Source: an uncultured Spartobacteria bacterium (lineage in GTDB: Bacteria; Verrucomicrobiota; Verrucomicrobiia; Chthoniobacterales; Chthoniobacteraceae). Taken from it: a stretch of 64,000 nt of DNA. Positions 6,924 through 14,947 of this stretch are shown here, one piece after another; position 1 is the first letter of the stretch; every line of letters begins with the position of its first letter. Below the pieces are notes generated by a model, which saw nothing but the letters and a program-made list of their open reading frames with translations, did not search any database and was not told the origin of the DNA. The stretch spans positions 1 through 64,000 of the forward strand of contig CAIZLD010000031.1 of assembly GCA_903933715.1 (NCBI GenBank). Direction: 5' to 3'. The position numbers and the translations under genes were made by a program.

Positions 6924-8305
6924 TCGTCCCGGCGAGTTGCCGGAGCCGGGCGGCAGACGAACGAGAACCGCTCTCGTTTTCTGGTGTCCCCGCGAGATAG
7001 CACGCCCCAGGGTCGAACCCGATCTGTCCCGATTGGGGCTGGTCGAGAGATCCGCCGAGGTGATTCGATATTCGCTCTGCCGATCAGCGCGGTCCGGCGT
7101 TCTTGCAGGAGGTCGATGGCCCGCAGGGCTTCGGCGGTGAGGGTCTCCAACTTGGCGATTTCTAGGTCGAGATGGGCAGCAATCGCAGCTTGCTCGGCCA
7201 AGGGTGGAACCGCGAGTGGGATGCGGCGCAGGGCGTCCAACGTGATTTCCAAAAAGGTTGTCCCCTTTGCGACAGCTCCGATGCTCGTTTGGCAATAGCT
7301 ACTGTTGAAGGACCACAAAAGGAACCGTGGGATTAGATTTTCTCCGGGGCAGATTCGAGCAGTGCCCTGCGTGAGGTTAGCGCCATCAAGAAACTCGGGC
7401 ACAAGTAATCCTTTTCCAAGGCTTGCGCGAATAGCAACCACCAAGTCATTCGGTCTCACCTTTGACCGTGCATACGACGCATCGATTTCCGGTGTCGTTC
7501 GCATATAGCCGGTTTCTGGCAATAACTCGCCCGCCATATCCGAAGTGCGAATATATGGAATCCCATCTTCGATATCGGGACCGGCTTGGACAATACCATA
7601 GGTAATGGTTGTTCCCGACTTAACCAATCGTCGAAGGTGGGTTACCTCCCAATGAGATGGCATATCGCCGAGCCATTCGATGCCGGAAGGCTTCATGGGG
7701 GCGCGGGGGTTCAGGCCTTTGGTGACGGCGTGGGAGATGATGGCCTGGCGTTTCTCTTTCAGCAGTTCAATCAGCCGCCTCTGCTCCTCCATCAGCCCAT
7801 CAATCTTTGCCGTCTCCCGGTCAAGAAACGCGGCGATGAAGGTTTGTTCGGAATGAGAGGGGAAGACCCATTTGCGAGCAAGCGTTTCGCTAACTTTAAC
7901 AAATGGTTGCGCGCTCCCGCCTTTTTCCCACCAGTCCTCTTGATTGGTCAAATACCACAAAAAATTACGGTTTGATTCTTGAATGGGGAATAGGCAGTGG
8001 GTGTTCGCAACCACACCCCAAGCCGCGTCAGCTTTGAAAGTCTTCCCGCAACGCGCCCCGACCGCGCTGAGCACGATTCCGGGAACATTGAAGTCATAGC
8101 TTTCAAGCCAGATATCTTGGCCGGATGCACTGAAGCCAGGATACAAGCCCTCTGAGGGTTCATCGGAACACTGACCTTTGATTGCCGTGCCGCCCGAAGC
8201 GGATCGAATCCTTCGTTTCGCGGGCACTACATCCCAATGCTCCGGCACCTCCCCCAGCCATTCCACGCCGCTCTCTTTGTATTTTGGGTAGCGCGGGAAG
8301 CTCAT
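6788..8305 (-). CDS. hsdS: Type I restriction-modification specificity subunit HsdS
   Basis: DNA-recognition subunit that directs a type I methyltransferase to a bipartite site. Two half-repeats are evident, each opening with the family signature: ESGVEWLGEVPEHWDV near residue 11 and PSGIEWLGDMPSHWEV near residue 206. Each recognition domain is followed by a conserved coiled-coil repeat (FLDRETAKIDGLMEEQRRLI; HLDLEIAKLETL). The core would normally end soon after LQERRTALI (about residue 407), yet the frame runs on for nearly 100 residues of unrelated, Arg/Pro-rich sequence into a convergent gene, suggesting a frameshift or lost stop. Its ATG overlaps the abi stop by 4 bp. Confidence 0.9.
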   Translation of the reverse strand: MSFPRYPKYKESGVEWLGEVPEHWDVVPAKRRIRSASGGTAIKGQCSDEPSEGLYPGFSASGQDIWLESYDFNVPGIVLSAVGARCGKTFKADAAWGVVANTHCLFPIQESNRNFLWYLTNQEDWWEKGGSAQPFVKVSETLARKWVFPSHSEQTFIAAFLDRETAKIDGLMEEQRRLIELLKEKRQAIISHAVTKGLNPRAPMKPSGIEWLGDMPSHWEVTHLRRLVKSGTTITYGIVQAGPDIEDGIPYIRTSDMAGELLPETGYMRTTPEIDASYARSKVRPNDLVVAIRASLGKGLLVPEFLDGANLTQGTARICPGENLIPRFLLWSFNSSYCQTSIGAVAKGTTFLEITLDALRRIPLAVPPLAEQAAIAAHLDLEIAKLETLTAEALRAIDLLQERRTALIGRANIESPRRISRPAPIGTDRVRPWGVLSRGDTRKRERFSFVCRPAPATRRDDYFAPVSWRALVPSAAPAKMASRQPPASANDATCHRCRDSSRWVF

Positions 8306-9195
8306 ACTGTGGGGAGCTTCATCCAGAGGTTACGGGATTGCCAGTCGGGCGGAAACCCCATGTGGCTCACAACCGGGAAGGATTGATCCTTGATCAAATC
8401 CATTAACCGCTGCTTCCAGTGGTTGTCGGGTTCGATAATGTCCAGCAAGTAGGCCAGCAACACCAAGGTGTTGTAGAGTTGGCGGGGTGCCGCAGGGTTG
8501 AAGCTGGATACCAAGGAGGGCGTTTTCTTGCCGGGGAGTTGGAATTGAAACGTGAAGCGTCGATTCCACAGCCTGGCATGGTGGGCACAAATGTTTCGCA
8601 CCACGCTGAGATGGTGGAGGAAGGACACGAGAACCCGCTCGTCCAGTCCATAGGCATCGGCAATGGCCTGGCGATCAGCGGGGACTTTGAGCTTACTGAA
8701 GAGGCTGGAGAGCCATCCCAAACTCATGACCTCGCACACAATCCAAGTTGGCGGACGCTTTGCCCCAATCAGTTGATAGGGGTTCAGGAAATCTTCGCGG
8801 CTGCGTCGGATTTCTTCATCCACGTTGGCAAGAGCCTTGGCGTGGGTGGCGAAATCAGAATAAAGGGTGGAGTCCTCGTAGGCATTTGGGCCGTGCCGGT
8901 GCGCCACTTCGTAAGCCCAGCGGGTACGGAAAGAAATTTCACATCGTTCAATGGCATCCAGAATCAGCATGCGCAGCCGGTGGTCGAAGCGGTAAAGCTC
9001 CCAAATAGACTCAAACCGAGTGCCGGGGTTGAACTTATCCGTGCCAACGATCAGAAAAGGCGGGTGGTAGGCGGAGAGGCGGAAATAGTTGGCATGGGCC
9101 AGCGCATGCAAGGCAATGTCTTTATCGCCAATGATGAGCCCACGGGATTCGAGAATGCCCAACTGCTCCGGGAATGTGGTGGGTGGTTTACTCAT
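8302..9195 (-). CDS. Abi_2 (AbiD/AbiF-like) abortive-infection protein, HEPN fold
   Basis: 297 aa with clear Abi_2-family features: an N-terminal FPEQLGILESRGLII/ALHALAHANYFRLSAY region and C-terminal SVVRNICAHHARLWNR. The last carries R200-x4-H205, the HEPN RNase motif. Members abort phage infection, probably by RNA cleavage. Start ATG 9195 is preferred over 9216 because it overlaps the preceding stop (ATGA) and has GGGAGG at suitable distance. It lies between hsdM and hsdS, joined to each side by 4-bp overlaps. A promoter-like element with a palindrome (9264-9298) could also drive it separately. Confidence 0.88.
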   Translation of the reverse strand: MSKPPTTFPEQLGILESRGLIIGDKDIALHALAHANYFRLSAYHPPFLIVGTDKFNPGTRFESIWELYRFDHRLRMLILDAIERCEISFRTRWAYEVAHRHGPNAYEDSTLYSDFATHAKALANVDEEIRRSREDFLNPYQLIGAKRPPTWIVCEVMSLGWLSSLFSKLKVPADRQAIADAYGLDERVLVSFLHHLSVVRNICAHHARLWNRRFTFQFQLPGKKTPSLVSSFNPAAPRQLYNTLVLLAYLLDIIEPDNHWKQRLMDLIKDQSFPVVSHMGFPPDWQSRNLWMKLPTV

Positions 9196-9482
9196 CGCCT
9201 CGCGCCTCCCGTACATGAGTAACCCGCCTGGTGCGCATCGTGGAGAGGCGTGGCGGGTGTTGTTGGTAACGTGTTACCATTTACAGATTCATAGTCAACG
9301 GGAAATACGCCCAGGGTGCCTTTTTTCAGAGAAGCTGTGCGCACAGGATCGGTTTTCACCTGGGTTCCTCCTGAAGAATAGCCCTGATCCTTTCCTCCAT
9401 CGGGTAATGGTGCAGCGGGCTGCTGCACAATTTGGTCAGCGATCTGCTGACCAAACTGGGAAAACCGGCTGTGTCTGCTCAT
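9192..9482 (-). CDS. Hypothetical 96-aa protein between hsdM and abi
   Basis: Not recognised. The N-terminus ([21 protein letters not shown]) could form an amphipathic helix; the rest is Gly/Pro/Thr-rich with no clear domain. Evidence that it is a gene is positional: its ATG overlaps the hsdM stop by 4 bp and its stop overlaps the abi ATG by 4 bp. Against it, the composition is unremarkable and the interval holds a promoter-like element. It may mainly serve translational coupling across the operon. Confidence 0.45.
   Translation of the reverse strand: MSRHSRFSQFGQQIADQIVQQPAAPLPDGGKDQGYSSGGTQVKTDPVRTASLKKGTLGVFPVDYESVNGNTLPTTPATPLHDAHQAGYSCTGGARR
9264..9298 (-). promoter_or_regulatory. Putative promoter with operator palindrome in front of abi-hsdS
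   Basis: Read on the minus strand: TTGACT (9298-9293), 16-bp spacer, TAACAC (9276-9271). A perfect 7-2-7 palindrome TGGTAAC-AC-GTTACCA (9279-9264) covers the -10 region. It sits inside the small frame between hsdM and abi. The -10 match is weak, so the call rests mainly on the palindrome and its position. It would allow a repressor to control abi apart from hsdM. Confidence 0.45.
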
Positions 9483-11221
9483 TTGGACAGCCCCCCAATC
9501 ATGGTCAGGATGCGGTCGGTGACGCCTTTCAATTCGGCATCGATCTCAGCTAGGGCACGAGGCGGCTGGAAGACGTAAAAGTGGCGGTTGAAGGGGATCT
9601 CGTAGCCAACCTTGGTTTTCTCGGCATCGATCCACGCGTCCGGGGCATGGGGGATCACCTCACGGGCAAAGTAGGCGTCGATCTTCTCGCAGAGCGGCAC
9701 GTTCTCGGTATCTCGCAGGCTGGAGTCCGGCTGGGGTTTACCCTTCAGCTTGCCCTTGGTGCCGAGGACGATCTTGCCCTTCGCGTCACGTTCCGGGCGT
9801 TCGACGGTAATGGTCCGGTAGCCAAACTCGTCGTTTCTGAAGATGCGGCTGATCGGTCTGCCATCCTGTTTGGCCTCTTTGAACCGGCCAAAGAGCTTGG
9901 TGATGGTGGCGATGTGTTCGTCGGAGAGTTCCTTGCGTTTGCTGCCGAGGCTCTTGCGCATCTTCTGCCACATGGCGCTGGCGTCGATGAGCTGCACCTT
10001 ACCCTGGCGGGCCTTGGGTTTGCGGTTGGAGAGAATCCAGACGTAGGTGCTGATCCCCGTGTTGTAGAACATGTCCGTGGGGAGGCCGATGATGGCTTCC
10101 AGGAGGTCGTTCTCCAGCACATAACGGCGGATCTCGCTCTCGCCGCTGCCCGCGCCACCAGTGAAGAGGGGCGAACCATTGAGAACAATCCCGAACCGGC
10201 TGCCGCCCTCGGCTACCGGACGCATCTTGGAAATGAGGTGGAGCAGGAAGAGCAGCGAACCATCGGAGACTCGGGGCAGGCCTGGACCGAACCGCCCGTT
10301 GTAGCCCTGCTGTTCGTGTTCTTTCCTGATCTCCTTCTCGACCTTCTTCCACTCCACGCCGAAGGGCGGGTTGGAGAGCATGTAGTCGAACTTCTTGTGG
10401 GGGAGACCGTCGTCGGAAAGGGTGTTCCCGGCAATGATGTTGGCGACATTCTGACCTTTGATCAGCATGTCCGCCTTGCAGATGGCGTAGGACTCGTCGT
10501 TGAGCTCCTGGCCGAACATGGTCAGCCGGGCCTCGGGGTTATGCTCGTCCAGGTATTCCCCGGCGATGGAGAGCATGCCGCCAGTGCCCGCCGTAGGGTC
10601 GTAGATCGTCCGCACCACACCCGGCTTGGACAGCACCTCGTCGTCCTCGATGAAGAGAAGATTGACCATGAGCCGGATGACCTCGCGGGGGGTAAAGTGC
10701 TCCCCGGCGGTCTCGTTGGAGATTTCCGAGAATTTCCGGATCAACTCCTCGAAAACCAGCCCCATCTCGGCGTTGCTGACGGTGTCGGGATGGAGGTCGA
10801 TGTTGGCGAACTTCTCCGCGATCTGATAGAGAAGGCCGTTCTTGGTAAGCCGCTCGACCTGGGTGAAGAAGTCGAACCGCTCAAAGATGTCCCGCACGGC
10901 TGGGGAGAACGCCTGGATGTAGGTGAAGAGGTTCGAGCCAATGTGGTCCTGGTCGCCCATCAGCTTCTTCATGTCGAGCTGAGAGGTGTTGAAGAAACCC
11001 TGACCGGACTTGCGCAGGAGGAACGGCTCGGGATTCAGCCCGGCCTTTGTTTTGACATCGTGCTCCTTCAATACGGCGGCTTTGGTGGGTGCCAATACAC
11101 AATCCAAGCGCCGCAGCACCGTGAAGGGGAGAATGACTTTGCCGTATTCGGACTGCTTGAAATCGCCCCGGAGAAGATCGGCGACGGACCAGATGAATGA
11201 GGGGAGGGACTGATTGCTCAT
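9479..11221 (-). CDS. hsdM: Type I restriction-modification DNA methyltransferase subunit HsdM
   Basis: N6-adenine methyltransferase subunit of a type I system, 580 aa. It has the N-terminal HsdM helical domain ([20 protein letters not shown]), the SAM-binding motif DPTAGTGG (208-215), the catalytic NPPF (284-287) in [12 protein letters not shown], and HFTPREV. It is the first gene of a four-gene operon joined by 4-bp overlaps: hsdM, orf, abi, hsdS. No hsdR or fragment of one is found between its start and the right end of the element, so the locus encodes modification but not the restriction motor. The start is ATG 11221 with no strong ribosome site. Confidence 0.95.
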   Translation of the reverse strand: MSNQSLPSFIWSVADLLRGDFKQSEYGKVILPFTVLRRLDCVLAPTKAAVLKEHDVKTKAGLNPEPFLLRKSGQGFFNTSQLDMKKLMGDQDHIGSNLFTYIQAFSPAVRDIFERFDFFTQVERLTKNGLLYQIAEKFANIDLHPDTVSNAEMGLVFEELIRKFSEISNETAGEHFTPREVIRLMVNLLFIEDDEVLSKPGVVRTIYDPTAGTGGMLSIAGEYLDEHNPEARLTMFGQELNDESYAICKADMLIKGQNVANIIAGNTLSDDGLPHKKFDYMLSNPPFGVEWKKVEKEIRKEHEQQGYNGRFGPGLPRVSDGSLLFLLHLISKMRPVAEGGSRFGIVLNGSPLFTGGAGSGESEIRRYVLENDLLEAIIGLPTDMFYNTGISTYVWILSNRKPKARQGKVQLIDASAMWQKMRKSLGSKRKELSDEHIATITKLFGRFKEAKQDGRPISRIFRNDEFGYRTITVERPERDAKGKIVLGTKGKLKGKPQPDSSLRDTENVPLCEKIDAYFAREVIPHAPDAWIDAEKTKVGYEIPFNRHFYVFQPPRALAEIDAELKGVTDRILTMIGGLSK

Positions 11222-12077
11222 GTATTGCCTGATGATTTTTTAGAGAAGATCAGCAGGATGCGCGAGAAGAATCCAGTGAATCAGAACTTGTCTCATCGCC
11301 CCGGTAAGCGCTGGGGATGTCGAAAATCTCGTCACAAACTGCTGCGTCATGTCCCGTCCGCACGATGGGTGCAAAGACTAGATTTCAGGCCAAAGACACT
11401 CCAGGGGTCGGGAAATTCGCATTCGAATCTTGTCGGCATATCAGGAGGGCAAATAGCTGACGAGGAATTGTTCATGTATTAGGGTTTAAGGTGCTGGGGT
11501 TGAGTGGTTTGTGCGCATTTACAAAAAGGACTGAATACAAGGGTCTTGTGGGTCGGATGGCCCTAAAACCCCTGAATTCGGGCCTCAAAAAAGCACCTCA
11601 AACGCACAACTTCTCACAGAAGAGAGGCTTGGGACGGGGTATGCCGAACAAATTCTAGTTCTGAACTGTGGATTGATCTTACTCTTCGAGTGACCCATAT
11701 CCTCAGACTCCTGCAAAGAAAGCAGCTTGGCAGCCCATGGCCATGCCATTGGCTCTGGTATGTGAAGACAGTGCTGGAAGGGATAATAATGACCTTGAGC
11801 TAATCGTTCGGATGCAGGGAATCGATGACCCAAAAGGGAGGCGCTTTGCGCCTCTTCCATTTGGGGCGCAGTCGCGACATTCGACCCGTGACTCCTCACT
11901 AAACAAACTTCCTCCGTTCGCTTCGCGAACGTCGTCGTTTTGGGCGCTTCGCTTCATCACGGCAAATGCACCCTTCACCTTCTTTACCTCGGCCTTACAA
12001 CGCCTTTTCTGATCGCCCGGGATGGCCTTTAGACCCCCATATATTCTGAACTCCATGAGGGGATCATTAGATCATGA
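11222..12077. other. Gene-poor spacer between hsdM and the HUH protein
   Basis: About 850 bp with no supported coding region. Short frames occur on both strands, but none has a recognisable domain or good start. Two local structures are visible: the self-complementary GGCGCTTTGCGCC near 11840, and GTTCGCTTCGCGAAC near 11917. This is where an hsdR gene would lie in many type I loci. The region may contain promoters for the divergent units or the element's origin, but nothing decisive is seen. Confidence 0.5.
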
Positions 12078-13214
12078 TTAGGCTTCTGGTGGCGGCGACA
12101 GGGGGCTGGCTGATATTCCGGGTGGTGGAACCTGGGTTTCTATTGGCACCGGATTATCCCATCTGCCCTGCCCAACAAGATTCCCGAGGTGATCACGGCA
12201 GGTTCTTCTCCATTCCTGGAGGTTATGGAGAATATGCCACTTTAAGTCACAGAAGTATTTCGTCCGAGGTTGGAGATACTGAAAAACCGTCTCGACAATG
12301 TTCACGGTTGGCCAGCCATCAGGGGGAGGATTATTGTAGTTACTGATGTCGTCAAAGATATGAGTAAACCACACTGCCCACCTGGGGCCAAACACATCCT
12401 TAAGCTGCTCTCTGGACAATCCCAGCGTCAAGGACACGGCATCGGCTTGACGCTGCCATAAACTCTCAGGGTCGGGCTTCGGACGTGGAGGCCACGGGAA
12501 TCCTTTGCTGCGACTACAGATACGGGGCCTCTTCTTGGATTTGTGGTTGGCCCGCACGCCATCAAAGTAATTTTTGATCAGATATTTGACGGCAATTTCA
12601 GGACTATATTGACTGGGGACACCTGGAGTGGATGCGTCCAATATCGGAATCAGCCAGAAGCGAGGGCCAAGGCCTGCTTTGATGATCTCCTCTTCAAGGA
12701 TATCCCAAAGAGACTTCAGAAATGGATTTTGAAGCATCCTCTTGGTTACTTCTCTGGACATCCGAAACTGGTTTTCAGCGGCGCTATGGGAAAGTTCCTT
12801 GAGTTCCTCATAGGCCACAGGATCAAACCCCTCCCTGATGTCCCGAGTGCAAGCTATCAACATGTGCAGGTGGGGGGAGCCACATCGGTTGGGGGATAAG
12901 ACGCCAAGGTAGGCTGGAAAGTGTTTTTTTATGCGTATCATCAGGCGGCTGCAACGCTTTCGGACTTCCGTAGCAGTCATGTCCTTGGAGGTAATGGTGA
13001 GCATGCCACAGGCTGAACCGTAATGTTGAAGCAGGAGTTGACCGCAGGCATTCAGATGGTCTCCGGTCTGACCATGAGAACTCTTGAATACGCCTTTGGC
13101 CCGAGATGCTCGATATCGTCTGGCCTCTTGCAATAGAGGCATGCAGGGGTCATCGAATGACGACTTGTGACCTATAATCTTACAAGGAGGAGGGATCGAA
13201 ATCTCGTTATTCAT
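12078..13214 (-). CDS. HUH-type replication/mobilisation endonuclease-like protein
   Basis: Probable rolling-circle replication initiator or relaxase-like protein, 378 aa from ATG 13214. The region LTITSKDMTATEVRKRCSRL, then FPAYLGVLSPNRCGSPHLHMLIA, contains the His-hydrophobic-His metal site (H115-L-H117). A later SPEIAVKYLIKNYF offers candidate catalytic tyrosines (Y211, Y216), matching the order HUH then Y motif of Rep proteins. The C-terminal third is Trp/Pro-rich and unassigned. The frame is open to 13268. Its place next to the integrase suggests it replicates or mobilises the excised element. Metal-site assignment is by eye only. Confidence 0.65.
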   Translation of the reverse strand: MNNEISIPPPCKIIGHKSSFDDPCMPLLQEARRYRASRAKGVFKSSHGQTGDHLNACGQLLLQHYGSACGMLTITSKDMTATEVRKRCSRLMIRIKKHFPAYLGVLSPNRCGSPHLHMLIACTRDIREGFDPVAYEELKELSHSAAENQFRMSREVTKRMLQNPFLKSLWDILEEEIIKAGLGPRFWLIPILDASTPGVPSQYSPEIAVKYLIKNYFDGVRANHKSKKRPRICSRSKGFPWPPRPKPDPESLWQRQADAVSLTLGLSREQLKDVFGPRWAVWFTHIFDDISNYNNPPPDGWPTVNIVETVFQYLQPRTKYFCDLKWHILHNLQEWRRTCRDHLGNLVGQGRWDNPVPIETQVPPPGISASPLSPPPEA

Positions 13215-13406
13215 GTATAGGTGGCAACGGAGGATGGTTGTTGAGACGAAGTTAATAGGGGATGGCACAGAGGCTTGAGATTTGCGATAGAATAATTAGC
13301 TGGGGCCGCCATCTCACACCGACACGTCGCTTCAAGAGGCGTCAGCTTCCGATCCGCCGAAGGCTTGAATTCCCCCGGCTTCTTTGGCCGACGTTCCTAT
13401 AGAGGC

Positions 13407-14780
13407 TTACCGGAGCTTTGCGAGCTGTTCCTGCTTATAGGAGTCCCTGGCCTCGTCGATTACGTTGGAATAGACCCGGCGGACGAGTACGCCGCCGTCG
13501 CTGTGTCCTTGGGCTTCGGCGATCAGGTCCACGGGGTAGCCCTTTCTCAGGAGCCATGTGATCCTGGCTTTGCGCAAATCGCGGGGGGAGTAGTTGGGCA
13601 GCTTCAGCCTTTGGCAAGCTGCATACAAAGCCTTCTGCATACTCTCGATTTTGAAGAGCTTGTCCGCAGGCTTTCTGTTCGGCTTGCTTGCTGCGAGTGT
13701 CTCAAGGAAGGGCTTTAGATGCGGATAAATGGGGACGTCAAAAAACTTCCCTGTCTTGATGCGCTTGGCCCTGATGACGCCCTTTTCAAAGTCGATATCG
13801 GCCCATGTGAGGAATCCCGCCTCAGCCTGCCCCAACGCCGCAAGGTGAATAAATTCGCAAAGGTTGGAGGAGTCTTCCCTGGTATCGGATGCCCTTTGGC
13901 TTCTCATGCTGGCTACAATCGCCTCACATTGCTTGATCGTTGGCACTACATCACGGGTAAGTTGCACCTTACGATGCGTGATATTCCGGGGAAGCAGGTC
14001 GAATGGGTTTTCCTTGATATTTCTGTTGATTCTGACCATCTCGAATACTTGGTTGATTACGATGGAGAAGGTGTTGAATGACTGAGGCTTTCCGGGGAGT
14101 TTGATTAAAAATTCCGCCAGTGCTTGGGGTGTGATCTTGGCAACCGGTGTTTTGAGGAGAACCTTCCCGCCGTAAAGCTCGAAAGCTCTTTTAACGTATT
14201 TATACTTGGCGAGGGTGCCAGCACTCACGCCAGTCTTGTAGATCAGGAAATCATCAAAGGACTGGGACAGAGTGGGGGTGTTGCTTTTTGCCACTTCCTC
14301 TTTCCTGCCCTGTTCATATTCTTGCGCTTCCCCAAGCACGTCCGCTTTCGCCATACTCATCGAGTCTCTCTCAATCTCCTTCGCTCGCCTTTGGGTTGCG
14401 ATGAGTTGCTTCGTATTCCGCATCTCGTCCCCGATGGTGCCGGTTCCCTGGGACATGATAGATGCAGCGGGGGAGATTGCAGCGAGGTCCACCCCGGAGG
14501 ATTCCGAGATAGACCTAAGAATAGCCTTCAACGAAAACGCAGGAGACTTTCTGACACTGGGGGCAGAGGTGGACGCCAGCAACACCAGCCATTCCGCAAG
14601 AGCGTCCTTTGCGTCTTGCAAGCTGGTGATCGGTTCACCAGCGGCAGCTTTGAGGGCTTTCCTGACAATCTTGCCATCGAGCTTTTTCACCCCGTAGAAT
14701 CTAGAGTTTCTTTCGTGGCGATAAAGGTAGGGAACAGACGCGATTTTTCTAAGCTGTAGAACGGTCTGATTCTTACTCAT
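13407..14780 (-). CDS. int: Tyrosine-recombinase integrase
   Basis: Site-specific recombinase expected to insert and excise element 1 at tRNA-Gly. 457 aa from ATG 14780 (MSKNQTVLQLR). The N-terminal half has arm-binding and SAM-like core-binding regions (FDDFLIYKTGVSAGTLAKYKYV). The catalytic domain shows SPRDLRKARITW (box II Arg), AQGHSDGG and the nucleophile Tyr437 in VRRVYSNV. The usual box I Arg (G-x-R) is not present: the matching stretch is LAALGQAEAGFLTW near residue 317. Box II has Arg where His is normal. It starts 94 bp from attR, the standard position for such an enzyme. Confidence 0.9.
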   Translation of the reverse strand: MSKNQTVLQLRKIASVPYLYRHERNSRFYGVKKLDGKIVRKALKAAAGEPITSLQDAKDALAEWLVLLASTSAPSVRKSPAFSLKAILRSISESSGVDLAAISPAASIMSQGTGTIGDEMRNTKQLIATQRRAKEIERDSMSMAKADVLGEAQEYEQGRKEEVAKSNTPTLSQSFDDFLIYKTGVSAGTLAKYKYVKRAFELYGGKVLLKTPVAKITPQALAEFLIKLPGKPQSFNTFSIVINQVFEMVRINRNIKENPFDLLPRNITHRKVQLTRDVVPTIKQCEAIVASMRSQRASDTREDSSNLCEFIHLAALGQAEAGFLTWADIDFEKGVIRAKRIKTGKFFDVPIYPHLKPFLETLAASKPNRKPADKLFKIESMQKALYAACQRLKLPNYSPRDLRKARITWLLRKGYPVDLIAEAQGHSDGGVLVRRVYSNVIDEARDSYKQEQLAKLR

Positions 14781-14791
14781 GCCGTCATTGT

Positions 14792-14814
14792 CGGTAGATA
14801 CGCCGGTAGATACG
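14792..14814. repeat. Tandem 11-mer, right copy (putative integrase arm site)
   Basis: Identical to 1505-1527: two CGGTAGATACG units separated by one C, same orientation. It lies 12 bp upstream of the integrase start, so binding of integrase here could also autoregulate int. Confidence 0.6.
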
Positions 14815-14873
14815 AGCAAAAACTTAGGCAATACACACCTTGTAAATCAACTACTTGCAAAATGTCGCAATCA

Positions 14874-14921
14874 TCCTTGCCAAGGAAGATGTCGCGAGTT
14901 CGAGTCTCGTCACCCGCTCCA
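14874..14921 (+). repeat. att core, 48-bp direct repeat, copy 2 (attR of element 1 / attL of element 2)
   Basis: Exact copy of the tRNA-Gly 3' half without the 5' half, so it is not a tRNA gene. It ends element 1 and begins the second segment. Confidence 0.93.
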
Positions 14922-14923
14922 TT

Positions 14924-14947
14924 TGCCTCAGTTCGAGGCAGTTACCG
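14924..14947 (+). repeat. Left-end hairpin of element 2
   Basis: TGCCTC (14924-14929), loop AGTTC, GAGGCA (14935-14940), then GTTACCG and an A-rich run. Same stem length, loop length and following heptamer as 1429-1452. The stem bases differ in two pairs but remain complementary. Confidence 0.55.

Larger units (their letters stand above)
1423..14921. mobile_element. Integrative element 1 at tRNA-Gly (about 13.5 kb)
   Basis: Bounded by identical 48-bp copies of the tRNA-Gly 3' end (1375-1422 and 14874-14921). It carries a tyrosine integrase reading away from the right end, an HUH replication/mobilisation protein, a recombination gene pair, a type I modification operon with an Abi gene, and small exported proteins. 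No type IV secretion genes are seen, so it is at most mobilisable. Inner direct repeats at 1505 and 14792 mark the putative integrase arms. The cargo at 5386-6478 is visibly more A/T-rich than its neighbours, suggesting mosaic origin. Confidence 0.9.

Noticed and set aside
9581-11200. Long plus-strand open frame (539 aa) opposite hsdM
   Set aside because: Antisense shadow of a clear hsdM gene in GC-rich DNA; low-complexity Glu/Val/Gly composition and no domain.
6788-11221. Complete type I restriction-modification system
   Set aside because: No hsdR in the window; only modification subunits plus Abi gene are present.
11703-12056. 117-aa minus-strand frame in the hsdM/HUH spacer
   Set aside because: Sequence is made largely from local palindromes (GGCGCAAAGCGCC and GTTCGCTTCGCGAAC); no domain or ribosome site.
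14874-14921. Possible second tRNA-Gly gene
   Set aside because: Only the 3' half is present; the acceptor 5' strand and D arm are missing. It is an att core. The same holds for 34148-34195.
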